64,000 nucleotides of DNA from Tubiluchus corallicola (taxonomy: Eukaryota > Priapulida > Priapulimorpha > Priapulimorphida > Tubiluchidae), in contig JAQGDQ010000122.1 of NCBI GenBank assembly GCA_030141605.1, forward strand, positions 186,001-250,000. Reading direction: 5' to 3'. Both the position numbers and the translations under genes were made by a program. Position 1 is the stretch's first letter, and the number at the start of each line of letters is the position of its first letter. Under the pieces are notes generated by a model that was not told where the DNA came from, searched no databases, and saw only the letters and a program-made list of their open reading frames with translations. Of the stretch, positions 1 through 11,639 are shown one piece after another.

Positions 1-195
1 CAGTTGCAAAATGAAGCACATTTTATGCTTCCATTGAATCCCAATGTATCCCGTGAGATACAGGCTATATTTAGCACGGGGGCACAGGTAGAAAAAAAAT
101 TATTATGCGTAAACAAGATGGACATACTGAACAAAAGTACCAAGCCAAAAAATTTTCCTTGTTAAAAAAATAATTTGGGACTGAAAGGGTTAAGA
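1..195. repeat. Dispersed repeat, inverted relative to a copy at 14220-14405
   Basis: Both ends of this stretch match the reverse complement of 14220-14405: the start (CAGTTGCAAAATGAAGCA) and the tail (AAAAGTACCAAGCC through AATTTGGGACTGAAAGGGTT). The middle has diverged. Both copies carry a TATCCC-type palindromic motif. Intronic. Confidence 0.7.
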
Positions 196-303
196 CTTTT
201 GAAGCAATTATATTACTTGTTAATTTACAAAGTTCAAAGTTTCTTATTGGTATTATATCACATTAGGTAGGAAAAAGATACTAAACTGTCGAATATATTT
301 TAG

Positions 304-585
304 GTTACGGTGGACTGAGTATTTCAATTGAAGGCCCTAGTAAAGCTGATATCGACTGCAAAGATAATGAAGACGGCACATGCAAAGTTACGTACAAACC
401 CACCGAGCCAGGAAACTATGTGGTCAACGTCAAGTTCGCTGACAAGCCTGTACCCGGCAGTCCGTTCAACGTCAACGTGGAGGGCGAAGGAGCCGGAACG
501 AAGCTGGAGAAGATAGTGCGTCGTACGGAGTCCGCATCCGTGACCAGCGTGGGCAGCGAATGTGAACTGTCTCTGCGTATTCCTG
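304..585 (+). CDS. FLN: Filamin exon: repeat 19 and linker to repeat 20
   Basis: Acceptor TTTTAG before 304 and donor GTAAGT at 586. It codes [18 protein letters not shown], then [15 protein letters not shown], then the linker ending in LSLRIPG, which matches the repeat 19/20 junction of vertebrate filamins. The exon starts with two bases completing a split codon. Confidence 0.93.
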
Positions 586-3500
586 GTAAGTTGCTCTGTT
601 CAGAACACATTGTACAGGGATGAGAATTTTCTGTGGATACGCGGAATTCCGAGTTTTTGGAAGACCAGTAGTGCCGGTTTTGTAAATCGCGTAAATTCGT
701 TGAGAAAATTTTTACGGACCCAGTACATTATTTCACAAGCTGACCGCTAGATGGCGGACAGTCACTTTGTTTACATCACGTACATCAGTGTAACCACGTG
801 TAGATCTCTATGTATAAAAATATAGAATCAATTGTGTGGAGTTATTTGAGTCAAATGCAGACAGTTTTTATATACTTTTGCATAGGAGCGGCCAGTACTT
901 ACACGTTTTTGAGAAAATTAGGTATCATGTATCCTTGATAGTTGGGTGTTTTAAATTATGCATGAAACGACGTAATTGATATTTTAAGTCCACTTAGAGG
1001 CTCACTATGGTCACAAAATTGCAATTTGTTGCTGCCTACGGCCTGTTTCAGAGTTTTTACAATTTTTAATTCTCATCCCTGATTGTAGAGTTTCATCTTG
1101 TAGCCATACTTGTTTCATTTGTCCGTGTTTGCTTTTTTATCTGCTCGTATTTTGGTGAAAAGTGGATTTTTTAACAAGTAGTTGATTGTACAACAGAAAT
1201 TACATAGTAGTGGTGGCACTGAACTTTCGAATTTGATTTAAACGAGTTTTTTAGGTACGCATATTTGCTTGGCTTTCTCAGCATGATAGATTTCCGACTT
1301 ATATAATATTTCATCAATACGTTGTTATTTGTTAATTTTTTAATTATTTTTCTATTCTAAGTGATTGTCTGTTCTCTTTAAGAGCATTTTGTAAAAACAA
1401 ATCTAAAACCAATATCAGGTGCATTTTCTGACATTTTTAGGACGTTTTTTCAAATTAAATCATTCTTTGTTCTTCCTGGTTTTTTGTTTATTCAGCCATC
1501 AGTTGCAAAGCTTCTCCCAAGCTGCACAGGTAAATGGTTAAATGAATTTACTTTGCCGGCATTGATTGAACAGTGTCATACTGTGTTATTGTGCACTAGT
1601 CTTTGCTGTGTGTGCGCGCTGCTAGTGTAAGCAAGCCAGCTTTTAGGTAACTTTGATTGCCTGATTGATTGGCTTATGCTCGTTCTATTATGTGAAAAGT
1701 TGCAGAATATGATGAAAGAGAAATCTGCTCTAGTTGACAGTGTGTCAATGGCCTCTCGGGTCGTGGATGCTTTTCTTGTGTTCTGCGTCAATTGTACAAA
1801 ATCTGCTTGAGTTGACAGTGTGTCGATGAGCTCACGGGTGATGACTTCTTTTTGCGTGTTGTCGGTTGATGAGCGTAACTGAATGCGTGCAGTTAGACAT
1901 TAGTGAAAATCATTGCAAATGTGTCATGAGTTAAAAAGATTCCTTTTGATTTGTCCCTTGAAATCACATGATTTTATATTTTGATTTGAAAGTCTGAAAT
2001 GCACAATAGCTTCATTTTTGAAGAATTGTGCATTGGACATTGTGCAACAGTTGAGGCTTATGTATTGTGAATACCTAACTCCTGTTTACTATGGAAATTC
2101 AGGAATTGTGTGACGATATCACGTGCTCGGCTGCTCTGTTTTATTATTATTGTAAGCTTTTGTACATCTTTTTTTCCACTTTCTTATTGTTTTTTGTTGC
2201 TGATGAAGTCTGTCTCTGATTTTCGATTGATTTGTGATTTGGGCAATATTTGTTCATGGATTTGAAAAACTAAACAAAAAAATTTATACGCACTAGAAAG
2301 GAATTTACGAAATTTAACAATCCAACAATTTTGTACTTAGTGATGTAGTATAATGTAATATAGTAACATATATATATATATATGTATTATTTTGTTTAAA
2401 TCTCAGATGTTTTAAATCATATTTTCTCAAAAAGAATTTCCTGTGTTGATAATCTTCAGTCATGAATGTTCAAGTAATTTAGACTGACATGCATAGAACT
2501 GCCACTGGTGCTTTTACTACATACATTTTTTTGTACAAATGTTACTGCATATATATTTTTATATATTTATATATGCAGTAACATTTTTTGCAAAAAATGT
2601 ATGTAGTGAAAGTACTAGTGTCAGTTTTTTGCATGTCAGTCAAAATTACTTGAACATTCATGACTGAGTGTGAACAATATTGAATGTTCATTCGCTAGTA
2701 TTGAATAATGATAGTTAAATTTTGATCACGCTCTTCGTTTCTTACAGACACAGTCGTGTCAGACATGACGGCAGTTGTAACAAGTCCTAGTGGTGTGAGT
2801 GAGACATGCCAAGTGCAACCCATTGCTGACAACCGTTATACCGTAAAGTTTGTGCCTAAAGAAATGGGTATCCATACTGTCAGTGTGAAGCATAGAGGCA
2901 TGCACATACCTGGTAAGTTCCTAGCTCCTTTGATTTAACTTTAGTATATCAGCAGTTTGACTATAACTGCATTAAAATCTTAGAACTCACGTGTTGTGAA
3001 AATATTTGAGTGAGACAAAAAAAGTTAGCCCAGAATAATGCCACGATTTGGTGGTTGTTTGCTATGTCGTGGCAAATTAATGTCTGAATTATTACATTGT
3101 TTCAGAAAAACTCACAAGTATTAGACTCTTTCTTTACTAATGAACGTGTTAAAAGTTTATTTTGTTCCTGGTTGTCATGTAAGATGAAGATTACAAGACA
3201 GATGACAAAAAAATGAATTAAAGCAAGGAAGATACATTGTAAACAATGTAAATGAATATAAATATTTTGAATGCAATTGAAACAATGTATGTTGGCAGAA
3301 TGCATTGTGCTGGTTCGACTGAAAAAACAATGGTTGAAATATTAGAACAGTGGAAAAGAATGCCAGCAGTTATGTGAGTGATTTTACTGCAGTGTTGCTG
3401 TGGTTTGTTAGAGTAACACAATCATCTTTCCTTGTGGTACATGAACACCGGGTACACAGATATCTCTTTTGCTATTGCAGGCAGTCCCTTCCAGTTCACC

Positions 3501-6500
3501 GTTGGCCCCTTGCAGGAGGGAGGTGCTCACAAGGTCCGAGCTGGAGGACCTGGATTGGAACGTGGCGAAGTTAACCAGCCATGTAAGTATAATTAAAATC
3601 ATAATTATGAAGCAAATAATGAATTCGTGATTTTTTTAGAATCTAAATCTGCCCAAAATCTATACAAAGTATTAATTGGCATCATTAAGAACTTAAATTA
3701 ACTTATTGCATATGATATTGTTTATTTAACCATAGCATATCTATACAGAAGAAAACTCACATACTCTAAGGGAAATAAGAATATAATGCGGTACAATACA
3801 AAATGGAAACGACATCTACATGACATCGTACATGTATAAGTTTAGTTGTTTCAGCTGTAGCTGAGTGACTCATGTTGTTTATGTATTGATGCTCCTAGAA
3901 GTGAACCGTTGAACTCACTAAGTCATATGAACGGTTTCATTACAACATGATTCAGAACTTTATTAATGCTGGCATGCCTTGGGGCTGAATTTTCGTGCCA
4001 CTTGTTTCTAATCTTTTAAGTAGAATTGCCAAAAAAAGACTCAATGTGGATCATACGAAATTTTATTCGTTTAATAAAGAAGCCAGTTTGAATTACTTTG
4101 CTTTTTTAACACCTAAATTTATGTAATTTTTTTAATGCACTTCAACTGAAATTATAAACTTTAGGTTGAAAAACACTGGTAGTTTTCTTGTAAGCACAGT
4201 TTTGTTTTTTCCATGTATTTTGCAAACTGGTGATTGTGTTTTTAATTTACAGGTGAATTTAGCATCTACACACGTGAAGCTGGAGCTGGAGGATTGTCTA
4301 TTGCCGTGGAGGGACCCGGAAAAGCGGAAATAGATTTCGAGGACAGAAAGGATGGATCTTGCGGAGTTTCTTATGTGGTGCAAGAACCAGGTAGGTTGTG
4401 TTACATTTTGCTCTTTCTGATTGCTGAAAGGAACAGTTTAAACACTTTGTTGCTACCTTGACTGTGTTGATGTACTTCTTGATTGTTGAAAAGAGCAGTT
4501 TGTACATTTTGTTGCTACCTTGACGTTGTTGATATAGCAGCGCAATTTCTCATTTTATGTTTTTTTGAATTTGTGTAACAGATACTTGGGGTACCCTGTT
4601 CCTGCATGGTGATCAGAGTAACGTTTCGTCATTGATTATGATTAAACATTTTATCATTACTGTTGATTGTGATTGAAATTAGTTTGAGGCTGATATCGAC
4701 TAGTGTTACGTACATTGATAAGCTGATACACTAGGCTTTATTTTATTTTGTTTTGTTTTTATGTTGTAAATTGTCATGAATTTATTTAATAAATGTACAT
4801 TTTGTTTGTTCTTTGTCTACCACCACGAGTGAAAATTTTTGCTCCTTAATTTTTCCACTTGCAAAGGTTTTGTGAGTAAATAATTCCATAAAAAAATTTA
4901 CAAACGGCAGTGTTTGTATACTCAGTAAACTGCATGGCAATAATTGTTGTGCAGTAATTTATTAATCATTTTTAACCATGTGTTTTCGTACAGGTGATTA
5001 TAACGTCAGTGTCAAGTTTAATGATGTACATATCCCAGACTCTCCATTCAAAGTGAATGTGGCTCCAGCTTTGGGCGAGGCAAGGAGACTAGAGGTAGCA
5101 TCACTGCAGGATACCGGACTACAGGTATTCATTTGTATATTGTATGTTGCTAGATTATTAATTATGTTGAGGCGTATCCCTCAAAATTAATTTCTTCATT
5201 AAACAAGTAAAAAATTCACATGATTATCACATGAGTTACTAATTATCGTAGTTAAAATACACAATATAGTGTTTACATCTGGTGATGTTGGTGATATAAT
5301 TTAGAAAAAACAAAGGTCCCAAAATTGAACCCTGAGGCAGGCTGTTAATAAAACGGTGAATTATGTCACAATGCCGTTTTATTTCGTGAGTTATGCAGTT
5401 CATTTCTACATGTCCTGATACATGAACAACACTAATCATTCAACTAAAGCTGAATCAGCTGAAAATCATGTGTATATATAAGAGTTTTCTTTTAGTTAGT
5501 CTAGCTTTTCTTGTTCTATAATTAATTTCATCATTTCTCTTCTTTTTTTGCATGACTAGGAAAATATAGAGGTAAATTTTGCTTTTTCTACTTGTAATTT
5601 CTTCTCTCTTAATTCATTTCACCTACCTTACAGTTCGTGTGCTATACTGATGAAGAACAACAAATTCTACTTACATCTTAATGTTTAGTAGCTATAATAG
5701 TTGCTTATATGGCCTAATAGTTGTGCTTAGATTGGCTAAAGGCACTTTTACAATTTGGCTATGTGCTGAGTTTCTAATGGAATGATTCGTTAAAATTCTG
5801 CTGTTTTCTAGGTTAACAAGCCTGCTGCATTCAAGGTCAATTTCCATGGTGCTAAAGGTCATCTGGACGCTAGGGTGGTGTCCCCATCTGGTGCTGAAGA
5901 TGATGCGTTTATCGATCGCATTGATGATGGTAATTTAATTCCCGTCTTTAGTCACTGCTGTAACTTGATGGCGTAGTTGACTAAAAGCACAGATTTTTTT
6001 GTTACAGCCATTCAATAAATGGCTTGTAAACTTGTTATATAACAATAATAAAATGAATTTTTAATTGAAGTGAAATCATAAAATGAAATATATAAGAAAC
6101 CTGGACACAAATATTAACTAGTTCAGACAAACTTGTAAAGTTCAGCAAACATGTTAAATGGTGTAAAAACTTGTTTTCTGTTGCCCTTTTTTTGAGTAGC
6201 TAATTGTATGTACGTTATTAATTGCTAAATTCTCTCATCTGAAGCAGAAGTGCAGGAATGTTCTTATCTGGTTAATTATTTCATAGTACAGCAGCATCTG
6301 ATTACATAACTTGATTATTTACAGTTTTTCTTTATCATTTACTGAATATTTTTGTTTACAGAATCCTATGCTATTCGTTTCATCCCGCGTGAGAATGGGG
6401 TACATTACGTGCACGTCAAGTTCAACGGTACGCACATTCGTGGCAGCCCATTCCGTATCCTTGTAGGAGATGAACATACGGGAGATCCGGGCAAAGTGCG

Positions 6501-9500
6501 CGTCTACGGTGACGGTCTTATCCGCGGCGTTACAAGTGAGTGTTATTTACCTCTCCTGCACGCGATTGTGAATTGTTTCAGCTGCAACGGCTACAAATTG
6601 AACGTTTGTTTGACAGACATGTTTATTTTTTCATTGTTATTTTGTATAATTTAGAATCAATATAAAAACTTTACAAAATTCTTAAAAATTGTACTATTCT
6701 GAAACCCTGTCAGCTCATACAATAAATAATAATAGCCTATTTATCATAATAATGATATCAGTAGTAATAATAATCATACAGTAATAATAATACATAAAAT
6801 TTAGATAGCGCCCCAAATATGTAAAAACACTCATTTGCACTTTAGAACCAAAGATTTTACAAAGTCTTAAATAAATCATAAATTATACGCGCTATAAAGA
6901 AAAGCCTTGAAAATTTAAATTAAAAAAGCGATTTAAAATTTAGTTAGCAAAATTAAAAACCAATTCATTTTCCATGTCTTCAACAATCTAATTGTATTAT
7001 CGCAACTTCTAATATTCGGTGGAAGGCAGAATCATCAGATCAGTTTGCTTATATGGTGAATCATTATTATTGGTGCAGTTGCCAAACCTTGCGGGGTGCA
7101 TTTCATAAGCAGCACTGCTCTTTGGCCTTGCCTTCACCACAGTACAGTGACTCATTGTAAAAAGGTTTCCTGTGTCTATGGTTCACTCGTCTGTAGTTTT
7201 TATGCCGTCTAGCGACAACTAAAGATTAGCAATATTTGAATTGAAAAAACACACCAAGTCAAACAGCCACTGCAGTTTCTCTTTATATGAAAGACAACAG
7301 ACAAAAAAAAATCACACGGAATCTTTCACTTGACTGCAGTGATTGTTTAAAATATATTTTTTTCTTAGTATTTAATTGTGAGATTTTTTAAATTCATTGT
7401 TACTATTCTTGTTATTAAAAATTAATTTGTGTTTTAATAATTATCAGTAGTAAGTTTTGAATGAACAATGATAACCGGATGGCTATCGAAAAGTCTTACA
7501 TAATAACTTTTGTATAATAGTAGAAAGTTATGTATTATGGGTTACTATAACAGGTATTATAGGTTGTTATGTATTATGGGTTACTATAACAGGTATTATA
7601 GGTTGTTATGTATTATGGGTTACTATAACAGGTATTATAGGTTGTTATGCATTATGGGTTACTATAACAGGTATTATAGGTTGTTATGTATTATGGGTTA
7701 CTATAACAGGTATTATAGGTTGTTATGTATTATGGGTTACTTTAACTCGATTCATTCAATGTTGTCCTAGGCCGGAAGAGCGAATTCTTTGTCGATACAA
7801 CTCAAGCTGGTGCTGGTACGCTGGGTATCAGCGTCGATGGTCCTAGCAAAGTGGCTATCGACTGCCATGAGGAACCGAACGGATATAAGATCACTTACAC
7901 ACCACAGGCACCCGGCAACTATTACATCAGCGTTAAATACAACGGTGTTCACGTGAGCGGCAGTCCTTTCAAGGCCATCGTTACAGGTTTGTACAGACAT
8001 TTTTATCATTTGTTAGTTACCAGAAATCAGAAAGTCTGGGGTTCGAGTCCCAGTGTAGGTGCAAGATTTTTCAATTTTTTTAATTTAGCATTGCTTTCAA
8101 TCATTTATTTGATTAAGTTTTAAATACATGTAATTAACATATTTTTTTGTTCTAATTATGTTTCTCTGAAAAAAGCTTTATTTTGGTGATATTGTTCGTC
8201 TGTCTGCCTGTCTACTTATCGTGTTGCTTGTTTGTGTGCACTGTTGCCTGTTACCTGAACTTGCCCAAAAATCGAAAATCTTAGAAAATATTTCACGAAC
8301 GTAAATTTTTCTAATATTGCTAATGTATTTGAAAACAAACACATGTGTAAAATTTGTTATGATGTATTGAAGTTTTTTATGGATTGAGTAACATTATTTG
8401 GAGTCTAGGCCGCTGTCTTTCGTCAATCAAAACTTAATCATTCTTAAAGTTTCTGCCAATACATGATTAGAGATTATTCACAGACTTGTTATCTATAATA
8501 TAATATTTTTTATAACTGTAATACATAGGCCTAGAATTGGTGTACTTAACTGTATAGCACATTGCTTTTATTTTGTCTTCGTTGTTCTCGATGTCTCATC
8601 TTGGTAATGTCTGTTTGAACTATAGTTTTTTCTGGTTACCAAATATCATAGTTAGTAGATTTACGTAGAATTATAGCCAATAAACTAACTAACTAACTAT
8701 GAGTAAATGTTGTTGGTAATTAAACTGTTAATGCTGGTGATTGATCACATGGTCGACATGAGTTTGATGCCATGCCAAGTCGATTTTGAGAAAGTTCTGT
8801 TTGTCATACGTTAGAAAGATAGTAGGCTAAGTGGTATAGTTTTGCTTAGTGCGGTAACTCAGTATTAAGTTTCCCCACATTTAAGCATCGCTGGCACTGC
8901 TTATTCCTTGAATGGTGATTGCAAATCTTTCAGTAGCTGAGAGTTTCCGCCACGTAGCAATACCTACCTAAACATCAAAAGTGCAGCCGTCGTCTCAGTC
9001 TTAGAGCCAAAAACCTTCTGTTGTTTTTTTTAGTGATGCTTAATTCCTCTTGTGGAGCTCGTAAACTAATCTTGTTTTTTCAAACCCAAAATCGTAGCAT
9101 CATTAGGATGCCAGGCAGTTTGAACGAGGCCAGTGTGAGTAAAACAGTTACTGTTGAACGTATTTGACAAATTATTTACCAGTGTTGTGTAAATTTCTCT
9201 AGGGGTCTCTGTTTTGGTGTACAACTTGGGAACTATTTATATAATATTGCTTGCAAAAACCTTTTGGAGTACCAAGTGGCTTTTTTTGGGCAGGTAATAC
9301 TAAAGTGTGAAAAGCCTCATTTTTTATCATTTTCATTGCAGGCCAGAAGAGGGCAGGCGGTGACATCGAGGAGCAATCGACGATGACCGTGGAGACGGTA
9401 ACCAAGACGACTAAAACTCAAACATTTGCAGCTGCTCTTCCTCAGATGCACTCTGATGCCAGTAAAGTGACTTCGCACGGCATGGGATTGCAGAAAGCTT

Positions 9501-10855
9501 TCTTACACAAGCAGAATACCTTCCACGTTAATGCTTCAAAAGCAGGTAAGACTCGGCTGCCGTTTCTGTCTCAGCTCAGCGAATTATCGTAGAGATTTGT
9601 CGGCTTTGTGGTTTCTAGTTTTCTTGCTGATTGTTTTGATTTAGCTCTGTCCTTAGACAGAAGCAATTAGGCGTCTTCATAATAGTTCTGATTCTTATAC
9701 AGTTGTAGTATAGAACTGTATAAAAAACTAACATATACAGTGGGTGCCCCTTGTTAGACTCACGGTTAACTGACTCAAAAAACATCTGGTACGGGCCACT
9801 CTTATTCAAATATAAAAATGTCAGCAATTGACTGGAATGATTCCTTGTAATTGACTTAATATTTTTGCTTCAGATACTAAACTAAGACACTTTTGTGTGT
9901 CTAAGAGTCTTTATTACTTTTGTGTCATTTTCTTCTCTGGTTTTGTGCACTATAATATACATAGAAACAATCATTAACATCATGTACTGCTTTGTTTGTA
10001 AGCAGGTACAGTACGTTAATTTATGTGCTAATGTGCCAATGTAGCATTTTTTCTTTCAGTCTGTCTCCCACCCATCTGCTGTAATTAACCTCATTGCTCA
10101 AGAATTTATGGAAGCTAAACTTTTCATCACGTGCCTAGCAGTTTCCTTTTGAAATGCTTGGTGCTTTTCACAAAATGTTTAATCAGTTAGCAGTTGCTGC
10201 TATGCCACCAATGCAGCGGCAGTAATCTGCCTGTATTCTTTGCAACTTTGCAAACATGATGGAATGGCTAAGACCATGGAGTTAATTTTGAAAGAAAGAC
10301 ATAAGCATAAAAGCCTAACATTTTAAGCTCCCGCAGCTTTCTCAATGCACACTTAGCTGAGGAGTGATGACTCTTACTTCTACATTAAAGATATTGCAAT
10401 ATCCGTCAGCTAATAGATTCATTTAGTTAATTGGGTCAAAACTCTACCTTTCTAAAGCGAGTCTGTTAAGCGGCACCTACTATAGTATGTTTAATCATTC
10501 CTGCCTGTACGGTCATTTGCATAACTATAAAACTTATATATATATAACTTATAACTATAAGACTTACTGAAAAGCATAAAATGTACAGAAAAAAGGCAGA
10601 ATAATGTAGCAAATGTTGAGTTTGAATGTGTGAGAATACACCACAACTTATGGAACATTTATGTTTTTAGGTAACAACATGCTAATGGTGGGCGTTTACG
10701 GTCCAAAGGTGCCTTGTGAGGAATGTTGTGTGAGACACACCGGTCGTATGCAGTACACCGTCAACTATGTAGTTAAAGAAAAGGGAGAATACGTACTTGT
10801 TGTTAAGTGGGGTGACGAACACATCCCCGGCAGCCCCTTCCATGTCACTGTGTGA
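304..10855 (+). CDS. FLN: Filamin, C-terminal third (Ig repeats 19-24), ten exons; 5' part lies before the window
   Basis: Filamins are large dimeric actin cross-linkers whose rod of Ig-like repeats binds receptors and signalling proteins and whose last repeat dimerises. Ten exons with GT-AG junctions and consistent phases code end to end for what corresponds to human filamin repeats 19 (partial), 20, 21, 22, 23, hinge 2 and 24. Diagnostic strings are [15 protein letters not shown] (repeat 19), [12 protein letters not shown] and [14 protein letters not shown] (20), [18 protein letters not shown] (21), [18 protein letters not shown] (22), [17 protein letters not shown] (23) and [13 protein letters not shown] (24). 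The stop TGA is at 10853-10855, straight after repeat 24, as in other filamins. The actin-binding CH domains and earlier repeats must lie upstream of base 1. I see no frameshift or internal stop. Which paralogue this is cannot be told; many invertebrates have one main filamin. Confidence 0.96.
1720..1868. repeat. Imperfect tandem duplication, about 77 bp x2
   Basis: AAATCTGCTCTAGTTGACAG at 1720 recurs diverged at 1798 (AAATCTGCTTGAGTTGACAG), and the similarity continues for about 70 bp. Filamin intron. Confidence 0.6.
2457..2666. mobile_element. Long inverted repeat (foldback MITE-like hairpin), arms about 98 bp
   Basis: CAGTCATGAATGTTCAAG begins the left arm and its reverse complement, CTTGAACATTCATGACTG, ends the right arm. 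The arms stay complementary with few mismatches into a TATATA-rich loop near 2555. The element lies wholly inside a filamin intron. It has no coding capacity. A MITE is likely; a hairpin RNA precursor is possible. Confidence 0.75.
2748..2912 (+). CDS. FLN: Filamin exon: most of repeat 20
   Basis: Acceptor CTTACAG, donor GTAAGT. It codes [12 protein letters not shown] through [12 protein letters not shown]. The vertebrate insert between repeats 19 and 20 is absent unless an exon hides in the 2.2-kb intron upstream. Confidence 0.93.
3481..3582 (+). CDS. FLN: Filamin exon: end of repeat 20, start of repeat 21
   Basis: Acceptor TTGCAG, donor GTAAGT. It codes [20 protein letters not shown] and then [14 protein letters not shown], closely matching the repeat 20/21 boundary of vertebrate filamins. 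The last codon is split to join [11 protein letters not shown] in the next exon. Confidence 0.93.
4253..4390 (+). CDS. FLN: Filamin exon: repeat 21, middle
   Basis: Acceptor TTTACAG, donor GTAGGT. It codes [20 protein letters not shown] and [19 protein letters not shown], nearly identical to vertebrate filamin repeat 21, the best known integrin- and migfilin-binding repeat. Confidence 0.95.
4400..4530. repeat. Imperfect tandem duplication, about 75 bp x2
   Basis: The string TTGTTGCTACCTTGAC occurs at about 4447 and 4510 with similar flanks (TGATTGCTGAAAGGAACAG versus TGATTGTTGAAAAGAGCAG). Filamin intron. Confidence 0.6.
4994..5124 (+). CDS. FLN: Filamin exon: end of repeat 21, start of repeat 22
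   Basis: Acceptor GTACAG. It codes [19 protein letters not shown] and then [15 protein letters not shown]. The donor GTATTC is weak. It ends in phase 0 and joins the next exon at [11 protein letters not shown]. Confidence 0.92.
5239..5439 (-). pseudogene. Non-LTR retrotransposon reverse transcriptase fragment
   Basis: The minus strand codes [19 protein letters not shown], the conserved LINE reverse transcriptase block normally read as PQGSxLGPLLFxxYIND. The fragment is about 200 bp, isolated, and its YADD block is degraded (IVYFNYDN). Confidence 0.75.
5560..5571 (+). CDS. Possible 12-nt filamin microexon (speculative)
   Basis: A long pyrimidine tract and AG precede GAAAATATAGAG, which is followed by GTAAAT. 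The 12 bases would add ENIE in phase 0 between exons whose junction is also phase 0, so inclusion keeps the frame. No family member is known to me with this insert. It may be chance. Confidence 0.15.
5812..5929 (+). CDS. FLN: Filamin exon: repeat 22, first half
   Basis: Acceptor TTTTCTAG, donor GTAATT. It codes [20 protein letters not shown], then [19 protein letters not shown]. The phase-1 end fits the next exon, whose first codon completes as GAA ([13 protein letters not shown]). Confidence 0.93.
6362..6535 (+). CDS. FLN: Filamin exon: end of repeat 22, start of repeat 23
   Basis: Acceptor TTTACAG, donor GTGAGT. It codes [20 protein letters not shown], the GTHIRGSPF signature, then [18 protein letters not shown], where the canonical PGSPF proline is replaced by arginine (IRGSPF). 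It ends in phase 1. Confidence 0.94.
7526..7744. repeat. 39-bp minisatellite, about 5.6 copies
   Basis: The unit begins TGTTATGTATTATGGGTTAC and is nearly perfect in every copy. The array ends about 26 bp before the repeat 23 exon acceptor. Confidence 0.9.
7771..7986 (+). CDS. FLN: Filamin exon: repeat 23
   Basis: Acceptor GTCCTAG sits only about 25 bp after a 39-bp minisatellite. It codes [20 protein letters not shown], then [27 protein letters not shown] and [11 protein letters not shown]. The donor GTTTGT is weak, and the phase-1 end matches the hinge exon. Confidence 0.94.
7998..8068 (+). mobile_element. tRNA-like SINE fragment
   Basis: It contains a good RNA polymerase III B box (GGTTCGAGTCCC) with a T-rich tail (GCAAGATTTTTCAATTTTTT). 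The 3' part resembles the tRNA-like stretch at 49775. The 5' half does not fold as a tRNA. Confidence 0.45.
9342..9545 (+). CDS. FLN: Filamin exon: hinge 2 and start of repeat 24
   Basis: Acceptor TTGCAG, donor GTAAGA. The first half is low in hydrophobics and rich in T, E and K ([14 protein letters not shown]), as expected for the flexible hinge between repeats 23 and 24. The second half, [18 protein letters not shown], is the conserved entry to the dimerisation repeat. Confidence 0.93.
10671..10855 (+). CDS. FLN: Filamin last coding exon: repeat 24, dimerisation domain
   Basis: Acceptor TTTTTAG. It codes [39 protein letters not shown] and [13 protein letters not shown] followed by TGA. Length and ending match other filamins, so the C terminus is complete. 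Confidence 0.96.
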
Positions 10856-11510
10856 AACAGTCTCCGCTTTACCTAATTATTATTATGTAATTTAAACATT
10901 TCGACGGCTTCGGTTATGTGACCTACTGTTGCTGGTCGTGACATTATGCTCATATAGTCTGGTTATCCATGCATATTTAAGTGATCTAGCTTGTGTTCAA
11001 GTTTAATCAGTGTCGAGTTTGTTGCCACCACAAATATAACATCTTCAAGAAAAATCAAAATTGTTTGTTCAGCATAATGTGCTGAAGCATTTGCATTTCC
11101 ATGGAAACGCAGTTGTTTTTGCCCACGTGTCTTGCACATGTATCTTTAGTTCGCCTATCATAATATAATGAAATATATTGTTATGCACTTTGTCGTAACC
11201 ATGGTAACAATTTACTATTGTGCTATTAAGTTAATCTTTTTATAAATCATTTATTACTTTTTTCCTAGTTGTAGTTTATATAAGAAAGTTTGTTCGTAAT
11301 GGTGCTTTTTCAGTTGCAGACGATTATGTAAGTTAACTTCTTATTGGACGGTAGGATAGGCTGGTAGTGACATCTGGGGGTCGTTTTTCTAAACTCGTGT
11401 GAATCTCGCTCGTGATGAAATTATACTATTTATATTTTTTGAAGTGGAGGTAATCGGTGCATTAAGACTGGAAATTAAAATTATTTGAAAAATAAAATTA
11501 TTTGAACACT
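10856..11510 (+). other. Filamin 3' untranslated region
   Basis: About 650 bp of AT-rich sequence without open frames follows the stop codon and ends in the polyA signal at 11491. Confidence 0.7.
11491..11496 (+). terminator. Filamin polyadenylation signal
   Basis: AATAAA about 640 bp after the filamin stop and the first good hexamer on this strand. A T-rich stretch follows from 11515. Confidence 0.65.
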
Positions 11511-11639
11511 CTTTTCGTTTACATTTTGTTATTTTGCTGTTAGACATTGTAATTCTTTCTCACATTGTCAATGACGTTGGGCAGTTGTATGAACATTGCC
11601 TTAATTGCTGCCTGGACTTTTGGCACCTCGACAAGTTTC

